This document shows positions 34,525 to 43,546 of a DNA stretch of 64,000 nt, piece by piece. A model generated the notes under the pieces. The model was not told the DNA's origin. It made no database searches and saw nothing but the letters and a program-made list of their open reading frames with translations. Every line of letters begins with the position of its first letter. Positions within the stretch are counted from its first letter, which is position 1. The position numbers were made by a program, and so were the translations under genes. Source of the DNA: DASRJW01 sp964567755 (lineage in GTDB: Bacteria > Krumholzibacteriota > Krumholzibacteriia > G020349025); NCBI GenBank assembly GCA_964567755.1, contig CAZMNW010000052.1, positions 30,679 to 94,678 of the forward strand. Direction: 5' to 3'.

Positions 34525-36413
34525 GCGCGCTGCGTCACCCAGCCCATGCGTTCGCTCCAGGCTGCGAGCTGGAGGAGAATCCACAAGTGCACGCCGTGAT
34601 CCGCTTCCCGACTGCGGTGCGAATCCACGATCGACTGCAGCGCTTGGCCGTCGACGAGATCGTCCAGGCCGCCCCCAGACAAGCGCCGTGACAGAAGCGC
34701 GGCCGCGGCATCGCCGCGGAACCACTCGCGCACCGGCACGTTGAACCCACGCTTGGGCGCGGCCAGGATCGCCGGTGGGAGCTGCCGTGACAGGGCGCGG
34801 CGCAGCACGTGCTTGCGCGTGTAGCCGGGGAGCTTCACCTGTGCGCTCACGGGCGCCATGAGCTCGACGAGCCGATGGTCGAGAAACGGCACGCGCACCT
34901 CGAGCGAATGCGCCATGCTGGTGCGATCCACCTTCGTCAACATTTCCGCCGGCAACATCATCTTGAGATCGAACCAGTTCAGGCGCTGGAAATTGTCGCG
35001 CGCCGGGCAGTCGCGCATCACCTCGTCGACGAAGTCGCGCGCTGGGCGCGCTCCCGATGCTCGCAGGAGAGCGCCACGCTCCGCGGGAGACGACCACGAC
35101 TGTTTGCGCGCGATACGGTCGACGAAGTCGAGATTCGCAGCTTCGAGCACACGCGATGTGCGCTCCAGCTTCTCCCTCAGGTTGCCTTTGGTCAGTGCTC
35201 GAGCCGCGTCCACGCATCCCGGGACGACGCGGCGGCGAAAGACTCCGGGCAACGAGGCATAGGTGGCGCTGAACTTCTCGCCCTGGTAGCGGGTGTAGCC
35301 GGCCAAAACCTCGTCGCCGCCGTCGCCGGAGAGCGCGACCGTGACCTTCTCGCGCGCCACACCGGCGACCGCGTGCGCCGCGATGGCCGAGCTGTCACCG
35401 AACGGTTCGTCGAAACAGGATCCGAGGATCTCGATGGATTTTTCCAGGTCGGCGAACGTGACCGTACGTTCCGTGTGCCGTGTCCGCGCTCGCTCTGCCA
35501 CCTGCCGCGCCAGTGCGCGTTCGTCGTAGCCATCGGCATCGAATCCGATGGTGAAAGTTTGCAACGAACCCGGACCGGTGCTGGCCAGCGTCACGATGCT
35601 GCTGGAGTCCAGTCCGCCTGAAAGGAAAGCACCGACCGGAACATCGCTGCGCAGTTGCAGGCGCACGGCGTCGGCTAGGAGCGACGTGAACTCTTCGACG
35701 ACGCGGTCTTCGTCCCGGCGCGCCTCGCTCTCGTCCACGATCGGTGGCTGCCAATAGCGTCGTACCTTCGGCGTGCCACCAGTTTCCAGGCTCAAGTTGC
35801 AGCCGGCGGGAAGCTTGTGCACGCCGCGATACAGGGAGTACGGCTCGGGCACGAAGCCGAATGCCACGTAGGCATCGAGCACTTCCCAGTGCGGCTGCGC
35901 CTGCCAGCCGCCAGCGAGCAGTGCCTTGATTTCGGAACCGAAGAGCAGTGTCTGGCCATCCCAGGAGTAGTGCAGCGGCTTGATGCCCAGACGATCGCGC
36001 GACAGCAGGAGGCGCGACCTCCGCGCGTCCCACAGCGCGAATGCCCACATGCCGTTCAGATGCTGGACACATTCGTCTCCCCATGTTGCGTACGCGTGCA
36101 CGAGGACCTCGGTGTCGCTCTGGGTGTGAAAGCGCGCCCCGAGCGCTTGCAGCTCCCGCCGCAGCTCGAGGTAGTTGTAGATCTCGCCGTTCTGCACCAC
36201 GGCGATGCTGCGATCCTCGTTGAACAGCGGCTGATCGCCGCCTTCGAGATCGATGATGGCGAGGCGCCTCATGCCGAGGCCGATCGGCCCCTGCAGGTGA
36301 AACCCGTCGCCGTCAGGGCCGCGATGCACGAGGGTCGCGCACATGTGGCGTACGCGCTCGGCGTCGGCCGGGCGCGAAGGGTCGACGTGCATGAGGCCTG
36401 CAATGCCGCACAT
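34521..36413 (-). CDS. asnB: second asparagine synthase-type amidotransferase
   Basis: A 630-residue class II amidotransferase starting MCGIAG (Cys2), with RGPDGDG, NGEIYNYLEL, FLSGGLDSSSIVTL and SGDGGDEVLAGYTRYQ, and KVDRTSMAHSLEVRVPFLD. It is the first gene of a four-gene minus-strand operon (asnB, GT4, carbamoyltransferase, toroid protein) joined by ATGA/GTGA overlaps. No clear Shine-Dalgarno precedes the ATG. An extended -10-like element lies 60 nt upstream. The presence of two AsnB paralogues in one glycan locus favours sugar amidation over housekeeping asparagine synthesis for at least one. Confidence 0.88.
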   Translation of the reverse strand: MCGIAGLMHVDPSRPADAERVRHMCATLVHRGPDGDGFHLQGPIGLGMRRLAIIDLEGGDQPLFNEDRSIAVVQNGEIYNYLELRRELQALGARFHTQSDTEVLVHAYATWGDECVQHLNGMWAFALWDARRSRLLLSRDRLGIKPLHYSWDGQTLLFGSEIKALLAGGWQAQPHWEVLDAYVAFGFVPEPYSLYRGVHKLPAGCNLSLETGGTPKVRRYWQPPIVDESEARRDEDRVVEEFTSLLADAVRLQLRSDVPVGAFLSGGLDSSSIVTLASTGPGSLQTFTIGFDADGYDERALARQVAERARTRHTERTVTFADLEKSIEILGSCFDEPFGDSSAIAAHAVAGVAREKVTVALSGDGGDEVLAGYTRYQGEKFSATYASLPGVFRRRVVPGCVDAARALTKGNLREKLERTSRVLEAANLDFVDRIARKQSWSSPAERGALLRASGARPARDFVDEVMRDCPARDNFQRLNWFDLKMMLPAEMLTKVDRTSMAHSLEVRVPFLDHRLVELMAPVSAQVKLPGYTRKHVLRRALSRQLPPAILAAPKRGFNVPVREWFRGDAAAALLSRRLSGGGLDDLVDGQALQSIVDSHRSREADHGVHLWILLQLAAWSERMGWVTQRA

Positions 36414-36471
36414 GGGGGTGACCGTTGGACTGGAGTTCCGGGGGGCCAGCTCGGCGTTCGCCGCCGCCGCA

Positions 36472-36485
36472 ATATGGTAGCACAG
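36472..36485 (-). promoter_or_regulatory. extended -10-like element upstream of second asnB
   Basis: On the minus strand the 14-mer CTGTGCTACCATAT contains TGC-TACCAT, an extended -10 form; no good -35 is present. The same 14-mer recurs at 38003-38016 in the same orientation upstream of the SGNH gene. The rest of the 306-nt gap (36414-36719) holds nothing I can name. Confidence 0.35.
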
Positions 36486-36719
36486 ACCCGGCGGGCCACG
36501 CCCGATGAAGGTTGGTCTAGATCTTCCAGATCCAAGGGTAAAACGCATCCATGCGACGAGAATGCCACTCTGTTGACCGCTACAGTGATGGGCTGGCCTG
36601 CGTGATGTCACGGCAAGCGGTTCCTGGAGCGGTGTGTAGATCTGCGCCACGATGCAGAGCATTGCAAACGCAGCACCTTGATTTGGACATTCGATGTCGT
36701 GCTGCGCTCGGGCGTGCAA

Positions 36720-37901
36720 TCACGGCTGCCGAGACGCAGCGACGGGTTGGAGCAGCCCGCGGCTCTTGAGAGCCCCCCAGAGCGCCTCCTCAGCCACACG
36801 CTGGCCCCCGGCATTCCAGTGTCCGTCGATGTAGAAGAACAACTGTTCGCGTCTGCTGCCGTCGCGGAAGGGATCGAATAGGTCGAGAACGTCGATGTCG
36901 TGGGCTGTGGCTGCCCGCTGCAGGCGGAGGCGCGGCAGCGACAGGTCATGCGCTTCGGACCGGCAGCCTTCGCCCGCCAGGATCTGCTGGTAGATCTCCG
37001 GCTGCACTTGCGAGACCCCGATCACTCCGAGAAAACGTGCTCCGTGGGCGCGACAGAGCTCGGCCATGCGCCGCCACAACGCCGTGTGTAACTGCACGGC
37101 ACGGGCGACGTCGGTGGGTTCTTCGTTCAGCGTCAAGCGCGATTCGAAGGTCGGGTGTCTCCCCGGACAGCTCGCCACGCCGCCGTGGTCCTCCCCTCCG
37201 GGAGGCGATGCGGAGCGCTCGGGATTCAGGTAGCGAGGGCGGCGGGTGCTGACGAACATCCACAGGTGGCTGTGCTGGTAAATCGCCGACTTGAGAGCCG
37301 AAATCAATCGAACTCTCAGGGGCAGGCGCTGCTCCGGGAGCACCTGCAGCTCGTCCGCGGCATCGAGCTCGCACAGGCCGGAGCGGCGGTCGTCGTCGAG
37401 ATCGTTGTGGTAATAGACCGAAACGACGACGTCCGGTTCGAAGCGCAGCACCAGCTCTTCCAGAAGGAGCAACTGCTGGCACGTGCCATAGCCGCTCACG
37501 CCGAAGTTGATGACCTCGTACCTTCGATCGTCAGGTGGCGACGCCGCGAGCCGAGCCTCCAGGCGCTCGCTCAGCACCGAATCGAACGGCACCTGCATCG
37601 CCTCCACGAACGAGTCTCCCAGCATGGCGATGCGACACGTTCTCGCGGGCTTCTCAAAGGGGTAATCGCGGTCGCGGAGACCGACGTTCGAGAAACGCAC
37701 CGTGATCCGGAACTCGGACCGTTCGTAAACCATCTGAATGTTGGGCTTGTGCGCCCATCCCAGGCGGCTCGAGCGCCTCACCGCGGCCATGGGTTGAGGC
37801 TGGAAGAGCCGCAGACCCGCCTCCAGTAACAACAGAGCGACGAGCGTGCTGGCTGCGATCAGGACAGTGTTGGCGGCGACTCGCGTGCGACGATGGAGCA
37901 C
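36720..37901 (-). CDS. membrane-anchored SGNH/GDSL hydrolase-like protein
   Basis: A 393-residue protein with an N-terminal membrane anchor (about residues 9-33) and a periplasmic SGNH domain. Block I is MLGDSFVEAMQVPFDSVL, followed by NFGVSGYGTCQQLLL, VSVYYHNDLDDD (block III-like) and FFYIDGHWNAGG (catalytic Asp-x-x-His equivalent DGH). Such proteins occur with carbamoyltransferases and in acylated-polysaccharide loci, acting as esterases or acyltransferases at the periplasmic face. A shared promoter-like 14-mer precedes it at 38003-38016. Substrate unknown. Confidence 0.75.
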   Translation of the reverse strand: MLHRRTRVAANTVLIAASTLVALLLLEAGLRLFQPQPMAAVRRSSRLGWAHKPNIQMVYERSEFRITVRFSNVGLRDRDYPFEKPARTCRIAMLGDSFVEAMQVPFDSVLSERLEARLAASPPDDRRYEVINFGVSGYGTCQQLLLLEELVLRFEPDVVVSVYYHNDLDDDRRSGLCELDAADELQVLPEQRLPLRVRLISALKSAIYQHSHLWMFVSTRRPRYLNPERSASPPGGEDHGGVASCPGRHPTFESRLTLNEEPTDVARAVQLHTALWRRMAELCRAHGARFLGVIGVSQVQPEIYQQILAGEGCRSEAHDLSLPRLRLQRAATAHDIDVLDLFDPFRDGSRREQLFFYIDGHWNAGGQRVAEEALWGALKSRGLLQPVAASRQP

Positions 37902-38002
37902 CTCGTGGTTTCCTCACGCTATCAAGGCCCGCATATCTCGCGCGCGCACGTCCCATCCTCACGGAACGGTATCATTCCAAGAGTGTCACCCTGGCGGGGC
38001 AG

Positions 38003-38016
38003 ATATGGTAGCACAG
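38003..38016 (-). promoter_or_regulatory. extended -10-like element upstream of SGNH gene
   Basis: Same 14-mer (CTGTGCTACCATAT on the minus strand) as at 36472-36485, about 100 nt upstream of the SGNH start. The identity of orientation and relative position supports a shared promoter motif, but no -35 match is evident. Confidence 0.3.
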
Positions 38017-38122
38017 CCTTCAGAGCACTCTGGGTCCCCCGCGACGAAGTCAGCAGCGCCCTTCCGCGCGTGAGGTTAGACTGTCGGGGACTTCAGAACG
38101 CCACCTCGACCCAAAGGAAACC

Positions 38123-39598
38123 GTGATTCACAGTGGTCCTGCACCCCAAGACGGGTCTTCGGCGTCGCGATTGAAGAGCCATTTCCTCGAAAGTGTCATC
38201 CTGACCTGGGCCGGGAATCTGGGACGCATCGTCATCGGCTTGGTCGCACTGCGACTGGTGACGGGTGTCATTCCCGAGGCCGAGCTGGGGGCCTATTGGA
38301 TTCTGACCTCCTTGGCGGCCCTGCTCTCCAATTTCGCCGATCTCGGCATCGGCCTCGCGGTGGCGCGCCATCTGCCCCTGGCGCCCAGCCCAGACTCGGC
38401 AAGACGTCTCATGCATACGGTGCTCGCGATCCGCCTTGCAGCGCTTCTCTTCCTGTGCGTCTTGATCGCCGTTGCGAGACCCTGGATTCTGCGATTGTTC
38501 GACGCCGACTCCATCGCTGCGCATTACGGCTACGTCTACGTTTTCGTTGTCGTGACGAATTTGAACGACCTTTACATCGGCTTTCTACAAGGTCTGAATC
38601 GCTTCCGAGCCATCGCCGTTTTCGCGCTGCTCTCGAGCGTCACGCGGCTGATGCTCATCCTCATCCTGGTGAAGGGGCTGGGCTTCCTGGTCGCAGGGCT
38701 ATTCGTGTCGGAAGCCCTCTCCTTGCTGCTGGCAGTGGTCCTCTCGGCTTGGAGCTGCAGCCACGGGCTCAGACCCCGCTTCCATCGCGAACAGGCGCTC
38801 ATTCAGCTGCGTTTTGGCTTCCCTCTCTACTTGAATACTCTGTTGTCTTACTCAGCCACACGACTCAACACATTGATGATCGCCAGAATGATCGGTCCGG
38901 TGGCAGTCAGTCTTTTCTCTGTCGCTGCGCGGGTTCCGGATCAGCTTTCCATGGTCCTGCGCTCGTACACACAGGTCTACTTGCCCAACATGTCACGCTT
39001 CCTTGCTGCGCGAGACGAGGAGCGAGCACGTCGGTTGCTGACCGCCTCGTTGCGCTTGATGGGGTTCTGTTTCGCCATGCTGACCATGGCACTTGGGTTC
39101 TTCCGCCACGAATTGATGGCTCTCCTGGCGCCGCCGGCATATCAACAAGCGGCGGTGGCCATTCCCTTGCTGGTGGGGGCATTGATCTTCGCCGCCCTGG
39201 GCAGCATCCTGGGCCACACGCTCGTCGCCATGGGAGACTCGCGAACACCATTGTGGATCAACATCTGGACGACCTTGGTCAGCCTGGCCTTGAACCTCGT
39301 TCTCATCCGCGTGTGGGGGTTCTTGGGTGCGGCCCTGGCCAGCTTGCTGTTCAACCTCGTCGGCTATATCGTGACGGATGTCGTGGTGAGTCGCCGGCTG
39401 CCGCCAAGCGGGCGCGGCTACCTTGCCCTCCTTGCCTTTCTGTGTCTACTCGTCCTCCTGGGGCTCAACGCCAGTCTCTTCTACCGATTGGTGCTGCTCG
39501 TTGTGAGTGTGCCGGGAAGCTTGCTGCTCTTTCCCTCGCTTCGGCACGACTTGGTCGAAATCTGGACTACGTTGCGACGCTCTTCCGTCTCGCATTAA
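38123..39598 (+). CDS. wzx: Wzx-type oligosaccharide flippase
   Basis: A 491-residue MATE/MOP-superfamily membrane protein with about 12-14 hydrophobic segments, opening with SHFLESVILTWAGNLGRIVIG and ending in a polytopic tail. Conserved features such as VARHLP and an internal charged loop (FLAARDEERARRLL) match polysaccharide transporters. It would flip undecaprenyl-linked repeat units to the periplasm. The GTG at 38123 follows AAGGA by four bases. It is the only plus-strand gene between 29 and 50 kb, divergent from the SGNH gene. Confidence 0.85.
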   Translation: MIHSGPAPQDGSSASRLKSHFLESVILTWAGNLGRIVIGLVALRLVTGVIPEAELGAYWILTSLAALLSNFADLGIGLAVARHLPLAPSPDSARRLMHTVLAIRLAALLFLCVLIAVARPWILRLFDADSIAAHYGYVYVFVVVTNLNDLYIGFLQGLNRFRAIAVFALLSSVTRLMLILILVKGLGFLVAGLFVSEALSLLLAVVLSAWSCSHGLRPRFHREQALIQLRFGFPLYLNTLLSYSATRLNTLMIARMIGPVAVSLFSVAARVPDQLSMVLRSYTQVYLPNMSRFLAARDEERARRLLTASLRLMGFCFAMLTMALGFFRHELMALLAPPAYQQAAVAIPLLVGALIFAALGSILGHTLVAMGDSRTPLWINIWTTLVSLALNLVLIRVWGFLGAALASLLFNLVGYIVTDVVVSRRLPPSGRGYLALLAFLCLLVLLGLNASLFYRLVLLVVSVPGSLLLFPSLRHDLVEIWTTLRRSSVSH

Positions 39599-39919
39599 GT
39601 GGTTCGACAGGCCGGGGTGTGGCCGCTCGGCGCGTATGGATGCGGGAAGATCCATGCCCGGCGGAAGCGCGGGTGCCGAGGGTGTGGAGGCTCCTGGTCG
39701 AGCCCCTGCCGTTCGCCACCCGACACTCGCTTTCAAGGTACCATCCTTTGCGGGTTGTGCCGACTGCGCCGGGGCCCACGGAAACCCCGGACAAAGCGCT
39801 ATCATTGCCGACACACGGTCGTCTTGCCCGGATCCGATACGGGCGTTGAAGTAGCCAAGATGTTCGCGTCGACTTTGGCTCTCGTTAGTGTAGAGGTCCC
39901 GGCTTCGGGGCACGGAGCA
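39599..39919. other. 321-nt intergenic region between convergent genes
   Basis: It lies between the 3' ends of the flippase and a methyltransferase gene. No coding frame is convincing. CCGGGG (39770-39775) and CCCCGG (39786-39791) could pair into a weak hairpin with a 10-nt loop. Nothing else stands out. Confidence 0.4.
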
Positions 39920-40810
39920 CTACGTGGATGGGCCGACCATTGAACGCCGCTTGCGTTTCCGAATGGCATCGTGGACACCCGGCGCGAAACGTGCGAGAGC
40001 CTCACTCACGCGGCTTCGGATTTGGAACGCCGCGAGGGTCGGAATCGCCATGACGACCTCGAGCAGAGATACATTGCCAGGTTTCAGCTCCCGTGCAAGC
40101 ATGAGCTGGTTCACTCTGTACGCGAAAATTCCGGGGTGGACCAGAGGCATAGGCACCGCGGAAGAACCCGGCTCCCGCGCTGCCTCCAGGCGAGGAAAGT
40201 CTCGCACTCGGGACTCTTGCACAAAAAACAGAATGTTCTGTGCATAGTGAGGCTTGATCCCCTCCAGATTCCAAATCTCACCTCGCAAGCAGTCGATGGC
40301 GATGAACCCGCGCTCGGCAAACAGGGTTGTCCAGTAGGCGGGCCACTGCTCGTTCACGTGATTCAGTCCTCCTTGTGCGGGGATCGCCGCCGAAAATAGA
40401 ACCACGGGCGCCAGCCGTGTCAGCGTATCCACCAAAGTACCCGCGCTCGTGGCCGGCAGATGTTCGGCCACCTCGAGCGACACGGCCAGGTCGAACTTCT
40501 TTTCCGAATGGAACGCTCGCGACAGATCGTGCGGCACGAACTCCGCTTCCTCGATGAGAAGTAAATCGCGCTCGACATGGTCGCCATCGACGCCTAAAAT
40601 CTCGCGAATCCCGAATGACTTGAACACGGACAGCCATGTCCCGATCCCACATCCCACGTCGACAACACAACCGGGCTCGATGTAGCGGAGAACATATGGA
40701 ATGATCTGGCGTGCCGACTCCAGCGAGCCTTTCTGCTCGTCCAGGTAGAATCGACGGTTGTAAGGCATCATGCTGGCAACAGCCCCTTTCGCTGCAACAT
40801 CCGGCGTCAT
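39920..40810 (-). CDS. class I SAM-dependent methyltransferase
   Basis: A 296-residue protein with motif I CVVDVGCGIGTWLSVF, the acidic LGVDGDHV, SLEVAEHLP and a loop LNHVNEQWPAYW typical of sugar methyltransferases in capsule loci. The C-terminal 90 residues are basic (ending RKRKRRS), perhaps membrane-associated. The ATG at 40810 overlaps the glycosyltransferase stop (ATGA). It is the last gene of the export operon that starts at wza. Confidence 0.83.
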   Translation of the reverse strand: MTPDVAAKGAVASMMPYNRRFYLDEQKGSLESARQIIPYVLRYIEPGCVVDVGCGIGTWLSVFKSFGIREILGVDGDHVERDLLLIEEAEFVPHDLSRAFHSEKKFDLAVSLEVAEHLPATSAGTLVDTLTRLAPVVLFSAAIPAQGGLNHVNEQWPAYWTTLFAERGFIAIDCLRGEIWNLEGIKPHYAQNILFFVQESRVRDFPRLEAAREPGSSAVPMPLVHPGIFAYRVNQLMLARELKPGNVSLLEVVMAIPTLAAFQIRSRVSEALARFAPGVHDAIRKRKRRSMVGPST

Positions 40811-41937
40811 CGCCGAGTTCGACTCTGCAGGAGATCGTCGTAGGTTTCCATAACCCGCTGCGACATCACCTCGGCGGAGAACGTGTCGCGCACGCGTGAA
40901 TGCCCTCCCATAGCGAGACGCTGTGCCAGTGCCGGGTCGCTCAGGATTCGGTGAATGGCGGCGGCCAGCGCTTCGGGGCTCGCCGGCGGCACGAGCAGAC
41001 CGGTCTCGCCGTCCGCAATCACCTCGGGATTGCCACCGACACGCGATGCGACTACGGGTCGCTTCGCCGCCATAGCTTCTAGGATTGAAAGTGGCAGGCC
41101 CTCCCACAGCGAGGGCAGGACGAACACATCGCAGGCAGCCAACAGGCCGGGGATATCGTTCCGATGACCGAGAAACACGACCCGATTGTCGACCTGCAAC
41201 TCCCGCGCTTGGCCCTCCAGCCTGTCACGATCCGGCCCATCGCCCACGAAAACGAACTCAGCTTCGGGAACCAAAACCGCAGCCCGTAGCAAGTGGTCTT
41301 GCCCCTTCTGGCGGCACTCCAGTCGAGCGATGTTGAGAACCACGGGCCGTTGGGTGCCACGATTCAACGAGGCTCTTGCCCTAGGCTTGGCGTCCGCAAA
41401 TGGCGCCATGGGAATGCCGTTGGGCACAACGCGAATCTTGGACCTCGGGATCCCGAAGGATCGCATGAGTCCGAGCGCCACGGCTTCGGATACTGCGATG
41501 TAGCCGTGGAGCATCCTCGAAAGGAGGAGTTGCCTGAGGCGAACTCGCTTCCCATAGGGCTGCTCCACGAAGAGATGCAACGTGGAGACGATGGCGGGGA
41601 CCCGCTGCAGTGCCGCCGCGACGATCCCGTTGCGACACGCCAAAGGCCAGGTCAAGTGCGCGTTGAAGACATCGGCGCGCAACTCCTTGAGCGTACCGCA
41701 AAGCGTCGTAATCTGCACTTTGCTCAGTGCATTCGTCGGCAGGAACGGAACGGGAACCGTGATCACGTCGAGGCTGCGTGCTTCCTGCACCAGCGGCTCG
41801 ACCCGCGGGTCACGATGGTGAATGAGAACGGAGCGCCAAGAGCGTCCGTCGAGGCAACGCAGCAGGTTGAGAAGACATCGCTCGGCCCCCCCATATCCCG
41901 TGGTATCCGTGTAGAACACGACAGTGCGACTCATCAT
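40807..41937 (-). CDS. GT4-type glycosyltransferase
   Basis: A 376-residue GT4 enzyme: TDTTGYGGAERCLLNLLR near the N-terminus, VSTLHLFVEQPYGKR, VVPNGIPMAPFADA, LNIARLECRQKGQDHLL, FVGDGPDRDRLE, VFLGHRNDIPGLLAACDVFVLPS and EGLPLSILEAMAAKRPVVAS. The start is ATGATG at 41937/41934. It lies three bases after the Wzy-like gene and overlaps the methyltransferase gene. Confidence 0.9.
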   Translation of the reverse strand: MMSRTVVFYTDTTGYGGAERCLLNLLRCLDGRSWRSVLIHHRDPRVEPLVQEARSLDVITVPVPFLPTNALSKVQITTLCGTLKELRADVFNAHLTWPLACRNGIVAAALQRVPAIVSTLHLFVEQPYGKRVRLRQLLLSRMLHGYIAVSEAVALGLMRSFGIPRSKIRVVPNGIPMAPFADAKPRARASLNRGTQRPVVLNIARLECRQKGQDHLLRAAVLVPEAEFVFVGDGPDRDRLEGQARELQVDNRVVFLGHRNDIPGLLAACDVFVLPSLWEGLPLSILEAMAAKRPVVASRVGGNPEVIADGETGLLVPPASPEALAAAIHRILSDPALAQRLAMGGHSRVRDTFSAEVMSQRVMETYDDLLQSRTRR

Positions 41938-41940
41938 CCG

Positions 41941-43536
41941 TCACGCTGGTCTTGGGGACGACAACTCCGAGCTCGAGATCCGAACCGAGGCGGTCGCGGT
42001 CTCCCGCTCGGCAAAATAGCGCACGACTTCCACGAGCGCGAATGTCAACCCCAGACATGGCACAGCAGGGGGGTACCACAAACTCGGCTGCATCATCGAG
42101 GCGAGCAACACGGAAGCGACAGCCCCGATCGCAGCCAAGACGATGCTCCTGTCATCTGGATTCTGCAACGACTTGTAGATGCGACGAGCCCGCGCAAAGA
42201 AGATTCCGTACATCGTCAGACACGTGGAAAGCCCGAGGACACCGCTTTGGGTGAGAATGAGTACGTAGGCATTGTGGATGTAGCTCACCGGCCGGTAGTA
42301 GTGGTACTGCCAGATGTCGTCCCAGTCCTCCTCGTAGCGATAGACGCCGCCAGGCCCGATTCCAAGCCAGGGACTTTCCACGATGTTTGGCCACGCTGCC
42401 TGGATCTCCATCCACCGTGAACCGGCCGAGGTGTCTTGCGCATAGGACTCACTCTTGAAAATGGAGGTGAAACGCTTGATGTATGGAGTCATGTAGTTTT
42501 CACGTTCCGTGGATACGAGGCCCAACAAGATCAGCAGCAACGCGACGCTGACAACCATGGCGACGAGGATCCGTGCCACCCCGGCGCGGATCGCGCCACG
42601 TCCAAGAATTGCCATGATGACCATCGAGAGGAGGACGCCCAGCCAGATGCTGCGCGTGAAGGTCAGGAGCAAGCCCCCCAGGAGGACAAAGAGTGCGATG
42701 TACAAGGCCCGGGCAGTTCGAGTCGAAGAGATGGGAATCCGCGCAATGACGAAAGGAACGACCATCCAAATAAGATCCGTGCCTGGCGGCAGGATGCGCC
42801 CAGCGAAGCCACCGAAGGACTCCACCCGCACGGAGTTACCCAAGAAAACTTTGGCTCGATCACCGATGAAAAACTGCACGTACATGAGAACGGCGACCAC
42901 CAACGACATGTAGAAGCATGCCTGCAAGAGGATGCGCAGTTCGCGCCGGCCGCGTAGGCACAAGACGCCGACGAAGAACATGAGGTAGAAGGAATAGGAT
43001 CGTGAAGTCTCCACCATCATGGGCAGGCTGACGTCACCGAACGTGATACCGGTGATGGACGCGACCGACATCGCCAACATGAAAAGCAGTACCGCAGGAG
43101 CAATCGGAGTGGCCAGACGCACCGGCGCCGTGCGCAGCTCGGGGCTGAGCACGAACACCGCCAGCAGGAAGAGCATGAGCCCTTGCCCGAGCGTGAGCCG
43201 CAAGTGCTCCAGAATCGGAATCTCAGGAACGAAGTGGTACAGCGACAGCGTTGGCAGCACGTCGTAGTAGACGATGAAGCTCGTCGAGCACAGGACGAGG
43301 ATGATGCCAATTTCCGCGCGCCAGAACACCACCATGAACACGACCCCGGCGACCGCCATGAACAAGATGTCCTGAAAACGGACCGAGAGGAATTGCCCCG
43401 AGGCGAACTTGCCGACCACGAGCAAGACGAGGCCGAACAGGACAAGACGTCCCAACCGGAACAGCCGCTCTCCGACCCTCGTGTTCTCGATGAAGTCGTA
43501 GAAGGAATCGCTGAGATACCGGGCGCCGAGCCGCAT
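41941..43536 (-). CDS. O-antigen ligase/polymerase-like (Wzy/WaaL) membrane protein
   Basis: A 531-residue polytopic protein with about 12 hydrophobic segments and one long periplasmic loop near residues 350-420. The loop contains GSRWMEIQAAWPNIVESPWLGIGPGGVYR (read in parts), the Wzy_C pattern of ligases and polymerases; LTFTRSIWLGVL is also typical. In this operon, with Wza, Wzz and a tyrosine-kinase-like protein, a polymerase role is more likely than lipid-A ligation. The ATG at 43536 has GGAGGGCG upstream. Confidence 0.82.
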   Translation of the reverse strand: MRLGARYLSDSFYDFIENTRVGERLFRLGRLVLFGLVLLVVGKFASGQFLSVRFQDILFMAVAGVVFMVVFWRAEIGIILVLCSTSFIVYYDVLPTLSLYHFVPEIPILEHLRLTLGQGLMLFLLAVFVLSPELRTAPVRLATPIAPAVLLFMLAMSVASITGITFGDVSLPMMVETSRSYSFYLMFFVGVLCLRGRRELRILLQACFYMSLVVAVLMYVQFFIGDRAKVFLGNSVRVESFGGFAGRILPPGTDLIWMVVPFVIARIPISSTRTARALYIALFVLLGGLLLTFTRSIWLGVLLSMVIMAILGRGAIRAGVARILVAMVVSVALLLILLGLVSTERENYMTPYIKRFTSIFKSESYAQDTSAGSRWMEIQAAWPNIVESPWLGIGPGGVYRYEEDWDDIWQYHYYRPVSYIHNAYVLILTQSGVLGLSTCLTMYGIFFARARRIYKSLQNPDDRSIVLAAIGAVASVLLASMMQPSLWYPPAVPCLGLTFALVEVVRYFAERETATASVRISSSELSSPRPA

Positions 43537-43546
43537 CGCCCTCCGC

